A stretch of 64,000 nucleotides of DNA. It comes from Symbiodinium microadriaticum. Lineage: Eukaryota > Sar > Dinophyceae > Suessiales > Symbiodiniaceae. Position 1 is the stretch's first letter, and the number at the start of each line of letters is the position of its first letter. The notes beneath the pieces are model-generated. The model searched no databases. It had not been told where the DNA came from and was given only the letters and a program-made list of their open reading frames with translations. Positions 1 through 10,336 of this stretch are shown one piece after another. The stretch covers positions 261,366 through 325,365 of the forward strand of contig LSRX01000341.1 in NCBI GenBank assembly GCA_001939145.1, given 5' to 3'. The position numbers were made by a program, and so were the translations under genes.

Positions 1-57
1 AACAAATTTCCGAGACTCTTGCACAAGTGACAGCCCATTCAGAGAGTTCAGGAAAAT

Positions 58-138
58 TGTTTTTTTTGTTTTTTTCGGTTTTTTTTGTTTTTTTCGGTTT
101 TTTTTTGATTTTTTTGTTTTTTTTGGTTTTTGGATTTT
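58..138. repeat. T-rich low-complexity tract
   Basis: Runs of seven to eight T are separated by CGG, G or GA, so the tract repeats a unit of about 18 nt. It may be a degenerate poly-T satellite. No gene is supported here. Confidence 0.85.
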
Positions 139-223
139 GCCAGTACTACCTGTACGCTAGGAGGTTTGACCACAAAATGACCGCAAGACACGCAAACAAC
201 TGCACTCCCAGGGTGGCTCGTTC

Positions 224-254
224 AGTATATATATATATATATACATACACATAC

Positions 255-295
<41 letters not shown>

Positions 296-366
296 CATAC
301 ACATACACATTCACATTCACATTCACATTCAAATTCACATTCACATTCACATTCACATGCATACAT
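224..366. repeat. TA / ATACAT / CATTCA simple-repeat array
   Basis: A TA run grades into ATACAT hexamers and then into CATTCA hexamers. ORFs reading His-Ile or Val-Cys repeats across it come from the repeat and are not genes. Confidence 0.9.
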
Positions 367-2638
367 ATGTTGATAGATCGTTTATTTATTCATTATGTAG
401 CTCTAAATGTATGTGTATACAGAAAACACACATATAATCGTGTGTGTGTATATGTATATCTGTTCTTGATGTATGTATCGATCAATCGACATGAACACTG
501 CGACAAATGCCAAAGACGTGGCCACCATCGGTTCGGGAGCTGCCATGCCGGCAACGCACTGAACGTAAAGCCTCTCATTCAGGCTGCAGGTGTCTGCTGC
601 GGTTTGTAGCTCCCTTGGGACGCCAGCTGCCCAGCTGTTCCCGGCCTCTCGCCTCGGAGTGGGCGGGTATGCGCACCTGACCGTTTGCGAACGTACGAAT
701 TCGACTCTACCGATGGTCTGCAAGGCCTCAATCGGCAGACTACACGCTAACTGCGTGCTCGCTTCCTGGGCATGCGCCTCAGTCAGCATGGTTACACGAT
801 TCTGCATGTATGTTCGAGTAAGTCAAATGATTGGCTTCCTTCCAGCAGTGCATGTGAGAATCGAGAGGCAATCCACTCTGCAGTTCAGCATAACTGGCCC
901 GGCAGAGGCTTTGGCTCAGGCGTGGCCAGACATCTGCAGATGTGTACTGGAGGTTTATTGCAGTCAAGCATTTGACGAGTCGGCGGGCAATTCCCAGAGG
1001 CATCCGTGCGTGTTTTCTCGCAGCTTGCAGGCTGATAGACAGAATGGCCACAAATGACGTCATCGAACATGTTCTCGTGGTTGCGCTGTTTCGGAGAGCC
1101 CAATAAAAATGATTCAATTTAATTGGCTCATCTGCAGTTTTCGCGGGGATCTGTACGCAGTACAAGTGACAGCACGGAAATGAAGTGAACAGACAAAGGC
1201 CCCCACAATAGTCAATAGTCGAGGCCAGTACCTGCATGTGCGCCATGATGATTGGTCTGTGCAGACAACCTTGATCCGTGCAAGACGAATCTGCGGAAGG
1301 CCGAGCACTGTGGGGGTCGGAAGCTCCACTCTTGAGGTCGACAGGGAGTGCGCAGAGGAGGTCTACTAGCCCTTGCATCCCAATGCCATCTGTGCAGTGC
1401 AGCATTCATGCAGCACAGTTCCTGGCAGTGCTTCCTGTAGCAGCGCCGCAGAGTCTGCGTGCTCTCCCCTCCGGAACACTAAACGAGCATGGAAATGGCA
1501 ATGGGCCAATTCTTGTTGACATGCAGATTTTCAAGCGCTTGGTTTGCTGCTCTATACCTGGCACGACTGAGGTGGAAGGTATGCTAGGCTAAACCGTCAG
1601 GCTGCACAGATGCTGAGCCTGGCTGACTTGTCTGAGAGCTGGCGGCCGAAGGACCAGCAGCCACTGCGCAGCACTGCGCATTCTGACTTTCGGAGTTTTC
1701 TTCTCGAGGAGGCTCCCAGCTCACAGCTCCTGGCGCTAGTTCTGGGCCTTGGCAGTGCCTCGCTGTCTTTGGGTCTTTGTGCCTTGGATGCCACTTCCTA
1801 ACACGTTACACCTGCCCACACCGGCACCATACCCCCTAACGTAGACCTGGAAACTCCTGTTGGGTCGGAAACAAGCTGCTGAACAGCTGTGTTGCTGCGT
1901 CACTATCTTCCCAGTGTCATCTTGCAAACGTTACGCTGGCACATCCCTGTTTGCAACAGCTCGCTAGGTTCTGTGTTGCTGCCGCCCCTCAGTGCGCTGA
2001 GCGTTCCTGGCGGCTTCGCCTGGACCTTAGGCTGTGCTTATGTACTTTTGTTTGAGTTGAACTTCAGGGGCCAGGGACCAGCTGTTGCGTGGAGCACACG
2101 TTGCACCAGGCGACCAAGACTTTGGTCGGCTTCTGCGGGCTCTCGGGATGCCTCGGCTTTTTGATGGCGGAGACAGCAGCTTCACTGCAAATTTAGGTGT
2201 TTGGACAGCATGTCTGTGAATTAGTTGCAGACCATCTGGAGGCAGGGTGCACTGGCTAGCCTACTTTAATGGTGGGGAATGTGGTTTTGCCTGGCTCTGT
2301 TCGTCGTCTGTCGCGGTCGATGTCTTGGTGCCCAGCTTTCAAGTGCAGGGTGAGCAGCAAGTTTGCAAGAAACATCGAGAAAACTGTGCAGCAATGGCGA
2401 CGTCGAGTTCCCAGGCAGTCGGTCCTGACACCGAGGTCATCCTGCGGAGTGCGGAAGAACTTCCCTGCCAAAGCCGCCATCAATTCAATGCAACCTGGGC
2501 AAAACTTAATGTTAGCCCTGATGGTTGTTGCGTAAAAGCAGGGATGCTGGCTTCTCAAAACAGCTGCGAGTTCAGGATTCAGGCTTTAAGGACTGCGGCC
2601 GGCAGTGAAGTGCTTCGTCTTCAAACTCTTTCGCACAG
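367..2638. other. Stretch with only weak coding fragments
   Basis: No frame stands out over most of this stretch. Weak plus-strand candidates are 1440-1592 (a reading with LNEHGNGNGPILVDMQ), 1610-1801, and 2340-2560, which contains the segment DTEVILRSAEELPCQ. The last could be an exon of the gene at 2639. None has a clear pair of splice sites. Confidence 0.3.
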
Positions 2639-2935
2639 GCTATCACACTTCAAGTCTTCGGCGCGCTCACTTTACTGCCAGTTTCTGCGCATGTGGCGGC
2701 ACAACATTACCTGGAAGCATGGCTGAAATTATTGCTTCCTGCATGGAAATCACAGGTCTTCGGGTGTTGCTTAGAACCTGCTCGTGGCATCGGCCAGGCC
2801 AAGCTGGGAGTCCTTGCCGCCAACATGTGGCTGATGCGATCTGCACAGTGCCTGATGCTGGACCCACAGACTCGCCACGGAAGGGAGTCGTCTGTCATCA
2901 GAGCTAACACAAAGACACCCGCAAAGTGGCAGTGA
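2639..2935 (+). CDS. Candidate exon, unrecognised helical protein
   Basis: The reading starts directly after a pyrimidine-rich acceptor (AAACTCTTTCGCACAG) and stays open for 98 codons to a TGA. The front half is hydrophobic and helical (LTLLPVSAHVAAQHYLEAW, then LKLLLPAW). The rest is more polar and ends TKTPAKWQ. The same frame is closed by a TGA just upstream at about 2606, which fits an exon start here. No family was recognised. A second plus frame is also open over part of this DNA, so the frame choice is likely but not certain. Confidence 0.35.
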   Translation, partial: AITLQVFGALTLLPVSAHVAAQHYLEAWLKLLLPAWKSQVFGCCLEPARGIGQAKLGVLAANMWLMRSAQCLMLDPQTRHGRESSVIRANTKTPAKWQ

Positions 2936-3121
2936 TGCCGGCTGGGAGGGCGAGTGTTTGGTGCAGTATGCGCAGGAGGTTGACAAGCAGAGCCAGATCT
3001 TTGTCCGATGCTGGGGCAAGCATCGGGGACAGAGGACTGAGGAAAAAAGCTGTGTGGATCGAAGCTCGGCTGAGTGAACTGTCGGCGTTCGAGTCGGCTC
3101 ATGTGTGTGTGTGTGTGTGCG

Positions 3122-3537
3122 CACATTGCTCTCGAGTCAGGCAGGAGAACATTACACACTCACATCGTGCAAGCCCAAGCAGCACTGTCCGAGGTTTTGA
3201 CAACAGGAAGCTATCACGACAGAGGTCCGGACAGCCGCATATCCACACTTCTAGAAATGGTTCTGCCGTGGCGAGAGCTTGTGTTGCACAGCTCCCCAGC
3301 CAAGCCATATACTAAGTCTTTCTCAGCAGACGAGTGCCGGGCGGCGCAATTGCGCCCTATCTCTGGCAGCAGAAACTGTCCGGCCGATGTGCCTCCCCAG
3401 CACGTCGCAAGATCCGGATTTCGAAGAAAACATGTGTTGCTCCTTACTTTGTGAAACGCCATGCAACCGGCAGCCGGGGCCCTGCAGTTAGGGAAACCGT
3501 TTGTCTTCATTGGTCTCTATCCAGTGAAGTCCCCTAG
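3122..3537 (+). CDS. Candidate exon(s) with a change of frame
   Basis: One plus frame reads well from about 3122 to 3340 (AQAALSEVLTTGSYHDRG, then STLLEMVLPWREL). The next plus frame reads better from 3334 to its TAG at 3537 (LWQQKLSGRCASPARRK, VAPYFVKRH). They meet near 3335 without an obvious intron. This could be a short intron, a broken gene or chance. It may belong with the coding pieces at 2639 and 3564. No family was recognised. Confidence 0.25.
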
Positions 3538-3563
3538 TGAGCCCAAGTGAGCCTACTGTTGCA

Positions 3564-3770
3564 ATGCCGCTGTCACTGGAGTATGTGTCAGAACTCGCTG
3601 GGCGACCCAAGCTTGCTGTAAGGATGCTCGGCATTCCTGACTGGTGGCAATGTTGCCAGCAACGCAGTGGTTGCGAAGACGGGCAGCCAGTCCTTCGCGA
3701 TGTTCTCTGCAGTGTGGTTTGCGCAGCTTTCCTACAACATGTATCAAAGCACTTGACGGAGCCAGTCTAG
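3564..3770 (+). CDS. Candidate small ORF or exon
   Basis: This 68-residue reading begins at an ATG (MPLSLEYVSELAGRPK) and ends at TAG. It has a mixed, protein-like composition with several cysteines and a Trp-Trp pair (IPDWWQCCQQ). The frame is open upstream to 3537, so it could also be an internal exon. From here to 4330 all frames, on both strands, look weakly coding and I make no further call. Confidence 0.3.
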   Translation: MPLSLEYVSELAGRPKLAVRMLGIPDWWQCCQQRSGCEDGQPVLRDVLCSVVCAAFLQHVSKHLTEPV

Positions 3771-4336
3771 CGGATTGCGCAAATGAGATTTGTGTTTGTC
3801 TCAGGATTACAGCCATCAGCTTCTCACCTCTGCAACTCTGAGTGGATCACACCATTGCGAGGACATGCCAAGCTAGTTCCAAGTTGTCGACTCAACTGCT
3901 GCATTTATGCCCCCGAGCGGGATCACATGCGCGGGCAAGGCAGGTGACAATTCAGCTGCGTGCTGAAACAAATGCCTTAGCATATCTTGGCGTTTGCCGT
4001 CGTGCGCAAAACGAGCGGCATCTGTATCGGCACCTTGCACACCCTGCACTTTGCTTACTTTTGCTACACTGTCCTCCGATCTGCCCAGAGCCAGGGCTCT
4101 CGACTGGACTTCCACCTCGTGGCCACCAATCCGGACGCAGCGGCTGTGGCCGCTGCTCCTCGGGGTTCGACGACGCACCACGGCAGCAACGAAAACAAGA
4201 CGCTGATACATCGACCCGGTCAGTTTTGAGGAGGCAAGCCCAGGCATAGCTAGGGCGAGTGATGCTGATGCGGCTTGACAGTCTGGCTTACACGTACGTA
4301 GCGTGTCCTCAACACGCAAGCAAGATCTATGCAGTA

Positions 4337-4530
4337 TGTTTGTATGCATGTATGCATGTATGCATGTATGAATGCATGCATGCATGCATGCATGCATGCA
4401 TGCATGCATGCATGTATGTATGTATGTATGTAATGTATGTACGTATGTACGTATGTACGTATGTATGTATGTATGTATGTATGCATGCATGCATGCATGC
4501 ATGCATGTATGTATATATATATATGTATGA
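4337..4530. repeat. TATG/CATG tetranucleotide array
   Basis: ATGT and ATGC units alternate in blocks with short ACGT interruptions and a TA tail. Long ORFs on both strands through this block (Met-Tyr-Val-Cys or His-Thr-Tyr-Ile repeats) are repeat-driven. Confidence 0.95.
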
Positions 4531-4596
4531 GCGTTGATCAGTATTCCTTCTTGCGGAAATGGTTCCTTCGTGGATATTTGCTTTCCTTTGGCAGGG

Positions 4597-4839
4597 CTTT
4601 CGCCCTCACTTTCGCGCGACATGTTGTTGGCGGTAGCGGTAGCAGTAGCAGTAGCAGTAGCAGTAGCAATAGTAGTAGTAGTAGTAGTAGTAGTAGCAGC
4701 AGTAGCAGTAGCAGTAGCAGTAGCAGTAGCAGTAGCAGTAGCAGTAGCAGTAGCAGCAGCAGTAGCAGTAGCAGTAGTAGTAGTAGTCGTCGTGGAGTGG
4801 TAGAGGTGGTGGTGGTGGTAGGAGTAGTAGGAGTAGTAG

Positions 4840-4875
<36 letters not shown>

Positions 4876-5329
4876 AAGTAGGAGGTCTGTGACCTGTTAC
4901 ACCAGGATGGTGGTGGCTGTTGTAGTCGAGCCATGGCCTTGCACAAGCTGGGCCGTCTTTCGCGGCGTCTCTCACACATCTTTCGCAGATCTTTCGCGGA
5001 AAACCTACAACTTACAACGATTTTCCCAAAGCTGCCACATTCTGACGCTGAGGCTGGTTTTACAACACTCGTTGCTGTAGGCAAGACCTGCTCACAAGTT
5101 TGGCTTAGCCTGTTCCTGGCCGCAGAATCGCTGAGGCAGCAAGTGCCCAAACAAGTCCATGGTTTCCAAGTTCTACCCTGGCTTTGGGAGTTCTGCGGCA
5201 CTGGGCAGTAAAGGGTACAGCCACAGCATGATAACGTATTCCTTACGGGTCTCATGTCTCCCAAGTCTGTTACGTGAATACTTTCGCAGATTATTGCTTT
5301 CCTTTCGTGGACCCATCGCGATCTTTCGC
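4597..5329. other. Dispersed CTTTCGC heptamer cluster
   Basis: CTTTCGC occurs at 4597, 4609, 4957, 4980, 4991, 5281 and 5323, often continuing as GGA or AGA, with a one-base variant (CTTTCGT) near 5303. The copies bracket a trinucleotide array. The intervening unique DNA (4933-5211) carries a plus-strand reading that may be coding. I see no known element. Confidence 0.4.
4629..4884. repeat. AGT/AGC trinucleotide array
   Basis: This is an uninterrupted mix of AGC and AGT triplets with a short CGT/GGT patch near 4787-4830. It encodes poly-Ser, poly-Val/Ala or poly-Leu/Thr shadows depending on frame. Confidence 0.95.
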
Positions 5330-5399
5330 GGACACGTTAGTTTACATCAAAAGACCGTTTTGCATAAATCCGAAGACGAGGACCTTGAGATCAATGCTC

Positions 5400-5965
5400 G
5401 TATGTATGGATGTATGTATGTATGTATGTATTTGTGCGTGTGTGTTGTGGATATGTATGCATGAATGCATGCATGCATGCATGTATGCATGTACGTAGGT
5501 ATGTATGCATGTATGTATGTACGTACTTCTGTATGTCTGTATGTATGTATGTATGTATGTATGTATGTATGTATGGCATGTATTATGTATGTATGTATGT
5601 ATGTATGTATGTACGTACGCNCTTCTGTATGTCTGTATGTATGTATGTATGTATGTATGTATGTATGTATGGCATGTATTATGTATGTATGTATGTATGT
5701 ATGTATGTACGTACGCATGCGTATGTATGCGTGCGAGTGTATGCATGTATGTATGTACGTATGTAGGTATATGTATGCATGTATGTATGCCAGCATGTAC
5801 CTATGTATGTATTTATGTGTGTATGTATTTGCGTATGTGTGTAGATGTAATTATGTGTGGGTATGTTGGTACACATGTCTGCATGCATGCCTGCATGTGT
5901 GTAGATGTATGTGTGTATGTATGTACCTATGTATTTATGTATGTATGTATGTATGCATGTATGTT
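5400..5965. repeat. TATG array containing a 96-bp tandem duplication and one N
   Basis: The array is mostly TATG. Landmarks CTTCTGTATGTCTG (5526 and 5622) and GGCATGTATTATG (5575 and 5671) recur at a spacing of 96 bp. A single N at 5621 lies exactly at the junction of the two copies, so the copy number may be an assembly artefact. Confidence 0.9.
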
Positions 5966-6640
5966 ATACATGGCCTTCGATGTATACATTACAAAGTATA
6001 CCCAGTGAGATGCTGCGACCGACGTTCCGGTGCATTGTTCCTGCAACTCTGTCAACAAACACAAGCTGAGATTGGTGCAGCTGCCGCATCCTGAGCTTGA
6101 TTTGTAACTGATGATCCCAACCCTTCCGAACTAGTGCAGTTCTGGGCGGACAAGACAAGGTCTCATTTGCGACCGGTCACATCTGCAGTTACCGGCGAGA
6201 CTTTGCTATCAGCGGCGGACCTGGTTGACAAGCATGAGTCACAGCATGAGATGCGTCCTTGCCGTCATTGATTCACCCACCGAGGTCATATCCGCTTCGG
6301 GGTCGGAGGCATCACTTGGACGCCTGAGCAATGCTGCCAAAGGAATGTAAAGGACAGCAGTTAACATGTCAGATGCTGCGAAACTCTCCTGGAACTTCCG
6401 CAACCCGCATGCACTTGTCAGATACGCAACGTCCTTGCAGCAGAGCGGTTTTCGGAGGCTCATGCAGTGCAGCTGGCCATGCCGTTCCTACGCCTGGAGC
6501 TCGGGAGATGTCTGATTGCAGGTGGATAGGCACTAGCAGAAAGAAGACAGTCTTCAAGCCACTGACCCTGGCCGGGCAGTGCATCGCGCATGGAAATCCT
6601 CGTGCACCTGTGTCGCCCATGGCGGGCCGAGACCTGTTGC
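5966..6640. other. No supported gene
   Basis: Unique sequence. A minus-strand ORF of 157 codons (6369-6842) and plus-strand readings overlap, but none has splice signals or a residue mix that separates it from chance. Confidence 0.3.
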
Positions 6641-7218
6641 TGATTGGTGTCCCGTGTTGACCAAGGCATGCAACAAAGCCTGCCTCAGTTCGCGGTGGCA
6701 GGACACTTCCCCACGACACTCGAGGTGCGCCCGCATGCTCGACCCACTGGCTACACCAAAAATACAATGTGAGTAGCCCGTGGACCGAGCAGCCACTCAA
6801 TTCAACAGACACCGGCCTTTCGGACCGACCATCGCAGGTCACATTCCAAGTGGCAACTCCAGGCGCTGATCAGGTGGGAAAGTGCTATTGCATCAGCAAA
6901 TCTTTGGAAGAATCAATCGACTGGTATATTTCCTGGGCCAAGAGGAAAGTGGGGGTCAAAAATATTCTTTGACAGCCTCAGGTTTGGATCGATACATTGT
7001 CTGGGGGCAGCCCCATGGATTTTGCCAGCGTGCAATGTACCATGGCTGTCGACGGAGGACGAGTGCAAGACATTCCTTCATGGTCATGGGTGGGTATGGC
7101 GCTGGTAGTCGGATTGCTTCTTGCACGCCTTCTGGAATCGCAGGAGCAGATGCAGGTTCTTCCCCCGAGTGTGGACCTGAGACGACCATCATCAGGGATG
7201 GAAGGCCGTGAATGTTGA
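6641..7218 (+). CDS. Candidate multi-exon gene with a C-terminal membrane segment
   Basis: The best part is the last exon, 6982-7218. It follows the acceptor TTTGACAGCCTCAG, opens with VWIDTLSGGSPMDFASVQ and ends at TGA. It contains one likely transmembrane helix (SWVGMALVVGLLLARLL) followed by a short polar tail. A preceding exon around 6810-6873 (RPSQVTFQVATPGADQ) can join it in phase through a GT-AG intron of 108 nt (6874-6981). An earlier piece, 6641-6768, ends at a strong GTGAGT donor. The layout suggests an extracellular or lumenal domain anchored by one helix. No family was recognised. Confidence 0.4.
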
Positions 7219-7572
7219 TTTATTTCACCACGACGATGATGATGATGGCTGGACACCCGCACAAGACAGACACACACACACACAAACACCGGAAAAGCCT
7301 GCTAACCACTGCTCTCACAAAACGGCCTCTACTGCAACGGACTCTCACACTCGCGAACAACAGCAACTGGTGCTCGGCATGTCTAGTCGGCCGTCCCTGT
7401 TGAATCCTGGTTGTGTTTACAGACTTACAGGCCTGAAGCCTGGTCTTGTAGTATTGTGTGGAAAGGCATGTTTTCTCGAAGCACCTGGCTAACATGGCCG
7501 CAAAAGTGTGTCAACAAGAGGAACGGCTGACAGCAGTGAGCCATCAATCCTGATCAGACACCGATTAGTGAT

Positions 7573-7756
7573 TAGTGATTTAGATGCATGCATACAACAT
7601 TACGTGTATGTATATGTATGAGAAACATACATACACACATACCTACATACACACACATATATATATATAAAACACGAACACTTTCATGTGTATGTGTGTA
7701 TATATATATAGAGATATAGAGTGTGTGTGTGTGTCTCTCTCTATATATATGCACAC

Positions 7757-7789
<33 letters not shown>

Positions 7790-7862
7790 CATCTATATTT
7801 AAGTGTGCGTGTGTTTTTATATGTATGTATGGGTGTATGCGTGTATGTATGTGGGTAAGTAA

Positions 7863-7893
<31 letters not shown>

Positions 7894-7895
7894 TG
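7573..7895. repeat. Mixed CATA, TA, GT and TATG arrays
   Basis: Blocks of ATAC, TA, GTGT, CT and TATG follow one another. The orientation switches from CATA to TATG within the block. Confidence 0.9.
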
Positions 7896-8292
7896 TGCAT
7901 CGAGAGAGGCTTGCATGCGCAGTCACTTTCTGATTTCTGAGGCTGTTTGGCCAGATTTCTTGTTTCCCTGGAGGGTACTTGGACTCAGTGCGGGGTAAGT
8001 TGCTTCCCGACAGCAGTGCAGGCATGACTCTTGCTCTTGGTCTGCATGTCGCATTCAAGTGCATCCAAGCATCAACTGATCGGAATTTGCGTGGCCTCGC
8101 TAATCGGCAACGTCAGAGAGCACTTTTGTTAAGCACATCTGGAGTGTGAGCGCCTGCTGGAACGTGTCTGCCAGGCAGATCGAAACAGAGACAAGTGACA
8201 ACCGTGTCACCCAGCAGGTTGCTCAGCGAGTGGCCAGGGTAGTAAGTAGTGTCTCGCAGATGACACAGGCGTGCTTCTGATTGAATTCACAG

Positions 8293-8492
8293 ATTTTGCT
8301 TTGGATCATGGGTTGATCGGAGTGGATGCGTTAGCCACCAGGCAAGCCCAACTCCGTGCAGAATTCGTGTCTACCTTCCTGCCGGATCAGCGCTACACAC
8401 TGAAGCTGGAACTCGCTCCTCAGCTGATCCTGGGGCACGCCGAGTCTAAGCACGCCAAAGATCACCAAAGTGTGTGTCATTATGTACAGTAG
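8293..8492 (+). CDS. Candidate exon, unrecognised protein
   Basis: The exon follows an acceptor (GATTGAATTCACAG) and reads FALDHGLIGVDALATRQ, then RAEFVSTFLPDQRY and LKLELAPQLILGHAES, to a TAG. The balanced mix of Asp, Glu, Lys, Leu and aromatic residues is among the most protein-like in the window. A possible donor lies near 8469 (AAAGTGTGT). No motif was recognised, and no partner exon was placed with confidence. Confidence 0.42.
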
Positions 8493-8599
8493 TCAAGCGT
8501 GGCTAGCAACAGTTTTGCAAGCATGCGGCAGTCTTGACATGGGCGTGCTCTCGCATTTAGTGCACAACAATTGCATACATGTACTTAGAAAAGGTTTTC

Positions 8600-8628
8600 G
8601 TATAGATGCATAATATGCATATTACTGC

Positions 8629-8661
<33 letters not shown>

Positions 8662-8990
8662 ATATGCACTATGTATGTGTAAAAATGAATAAATAAGTAT
8701 TTGTAAGTACTAACGAATTAATTAGTTAATTCATTCGTTAACCAATTAATTAGCTAATTACTTAACTAGTTCATTAATTATTTAGTAATTAACTAATTGA
8801 TTAATTAATGAATGCATTCATGAATTAAGTAAGCAATTAGTTAATTAATTAATTGGTGAATCAATTAACTAATTACTTACACAAATAAATAGATAGATAC
8901 TTAATTTAATTCAATACAATTCATTATTTACTTAATTCATTAAGTAAGTAATCAATTAAGTACTTGATTTTTTAATTAATACACACATAC
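8600..8990. repeat. AT-rich TTAATTAA/AATTA degenerate repeat block
   Basis: After a TA run at 8627-8667, about 300 bp consist almost entirely of permuted TTAA, AATT and ATTA tetramers with TTCATT and AAGTA interruptions. It is far more AT-rich than its flanks. Confidence 0.9.
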
Positions 8991-9702
8991 TTGCACATTT
9001 TGTGTTGCACAGAACCGCAACATCTCATACCGTGTCTTTCGGGACTTTGTACAGACACACATGAACACAACACTGAAAAACGCGATTAGGCAGCGATTCA
9101 GACTGCTGTTTTCTCGCGTGAAGATGCGTCTCAGTCTCTTCATGTCACTTTGCTTTGAGGTGCGCATGGGTTTCCTGGCTGGCCCGGTGGTCGCGGCTGC
9201 GCTCTTCTCAGATATTTGGGTTTATAGGGTTTGGGTTCTTTCTCCCCGTACCAGTATCTCCACGGTCATGTCGCGATGTACCGCAAATACGGAAGAAGCT
9301 CCGATCGTAGGTGGCCACCAGCACTGCCAGCAGCAGCGCGGATGCATCGGACTTCTCGCAGGCACGTGGAAGCAACACTGAGTCTATTTTGAAGTTTTGT
9401 CTTGATTTCTCCTCGACCGATTGATCGAGACGCATGTTACACTCTTCATTTCTTTTTGCGCTGGAGCTCTTCCTCTCTGTGTCGCTAGTCAGAATCATCC
9501 CCGATCTGGCTGGCTGTTCTCGATCTCTCCCTTTATGCTGCTTTGTCATACACACCCACACACACAGCACACGACAGGCCTTCTTGTTGGACCGAAGCTC
9601 GCTGGAGGACCAAGGAGTCGACGCGTGTGCATGTGCACTGCAGTATGCCCGGCACTATGCATGGTTTTTTTTACAAGCATCAACTCTTCAGCTCTCGTGG
9701 GC

Positions 9703-9939
9703 ATGGAGCGGCAGATGTGTCATGCTGCGTTCATTGTCTCATGTGTGCTTTGCTTTTGCGTTGCCCCAGCGCTTGGGTTTCTATTGAATTCAGGAGACGA
9801 GCAGCTTTACTTGGCCGGACAATTGGTTCTCCAAGCGCCTGGCTCCGGGTCTTTCGTTTCCCTGCCGGGGTCACAGACACCAACAGAACCTGGTAGAGCA
9901 GGTAGTTGCAAAACATCTCCTGTTTTGAAGGGCATCTAG
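9703..9939 (+). CDS. Candidate first exon with signal peptide
   Basis: The ATG lies 11 nt after an acceptor-like site (T-run, then CATCAACTCTTCAG at 9690-9691). That is the arrangement expected for spliced-leader addition. The 78-codon reading starts MERQMCHAAFIVSC and runs through a hydrophobic core (VLCFCVAPALGF) typical of a secretory signal peptide. It continues NSGDEQLYLAGQLVLQ. A donor-like CAGGTAGTT near 9900 suggests that the protein continues in a later exon. The product is unknown. The signal peptide and start are inferences. Confidence 0.38.
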   Translation: MERQMCHAAFIVSCVLCFCVAPALGFLLNSGDEQLYLAGQLVLQAPGSGSFVSLPGSQTPTEPGRAGSCKTSPVLKGI

Positions 9940-10315
9940 CTTGTCGACAGTTCCGGCGCAGATTTCGTTCTTCAGATTTGGTAGAAAAGCCCTCAGGGAG
10001 CTGCATCTGAACGGTCACAATCTCTTCTGACTCTTGCTGACCTCCGACATGCAGAAAGGGGCTTTCCTGTGCGTCGCGCTTGGCCTGAAATGTTTCCGTT
10101 CCCGGAGGTCAGCGACTGCACAGTTTGGGACCAGCTTGTTTTTGGCCGCGCCTTGGCAATGAACAGGCTGAGAATGAGGTAATATGAGGTAACTGGAGTC
10201 CTGGGGCTTGAAGCTTGGGGTACTTTGGAAACTCAGCGGCCTGAGCAGATGCTGCCGGCACCCGGGCTCTCAGGCAGACAGGGTCCACTACCTGACGCTA
10301 GGCTTTGCCTTGCAG

Positions 10316-10336
10316 GCCAACTTGCAGCAGCTTTCG
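10316..10336 (+). other. Possible 21-nt microexon
   Basis: A 21-nt segment lies between a strong acceptor (GCTTTGCCTTGCAG) and a consensus donor (GTGAGC). It is a multiple of three and is in phase with the possible donor of the exon at 9703. Evidence is limited to the two splice sites. Confidence 0.15.

Noticed and set aside
4160..4185. GGGTTCGACGACG as a tRNA B box
   Set aside because: No matching A box or cloverleaf could be drawn from the upstream 60 nt.
3873..5264. 463-codon minus-strand ORF
   Set aside because: Most of its length is translation of the AGT/AGC and TATG arrays (poly-Thr/Ala, His-Thr-Tyr-Ile). The repeats keep the frame open.
5342..6094. Several ORFs of 118-209 codons on both strands
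   Set aside because: All are Met-Tyr-Val-Cys or His-Thr-Tyr-Ile repeats from the TATG array and cross an N.
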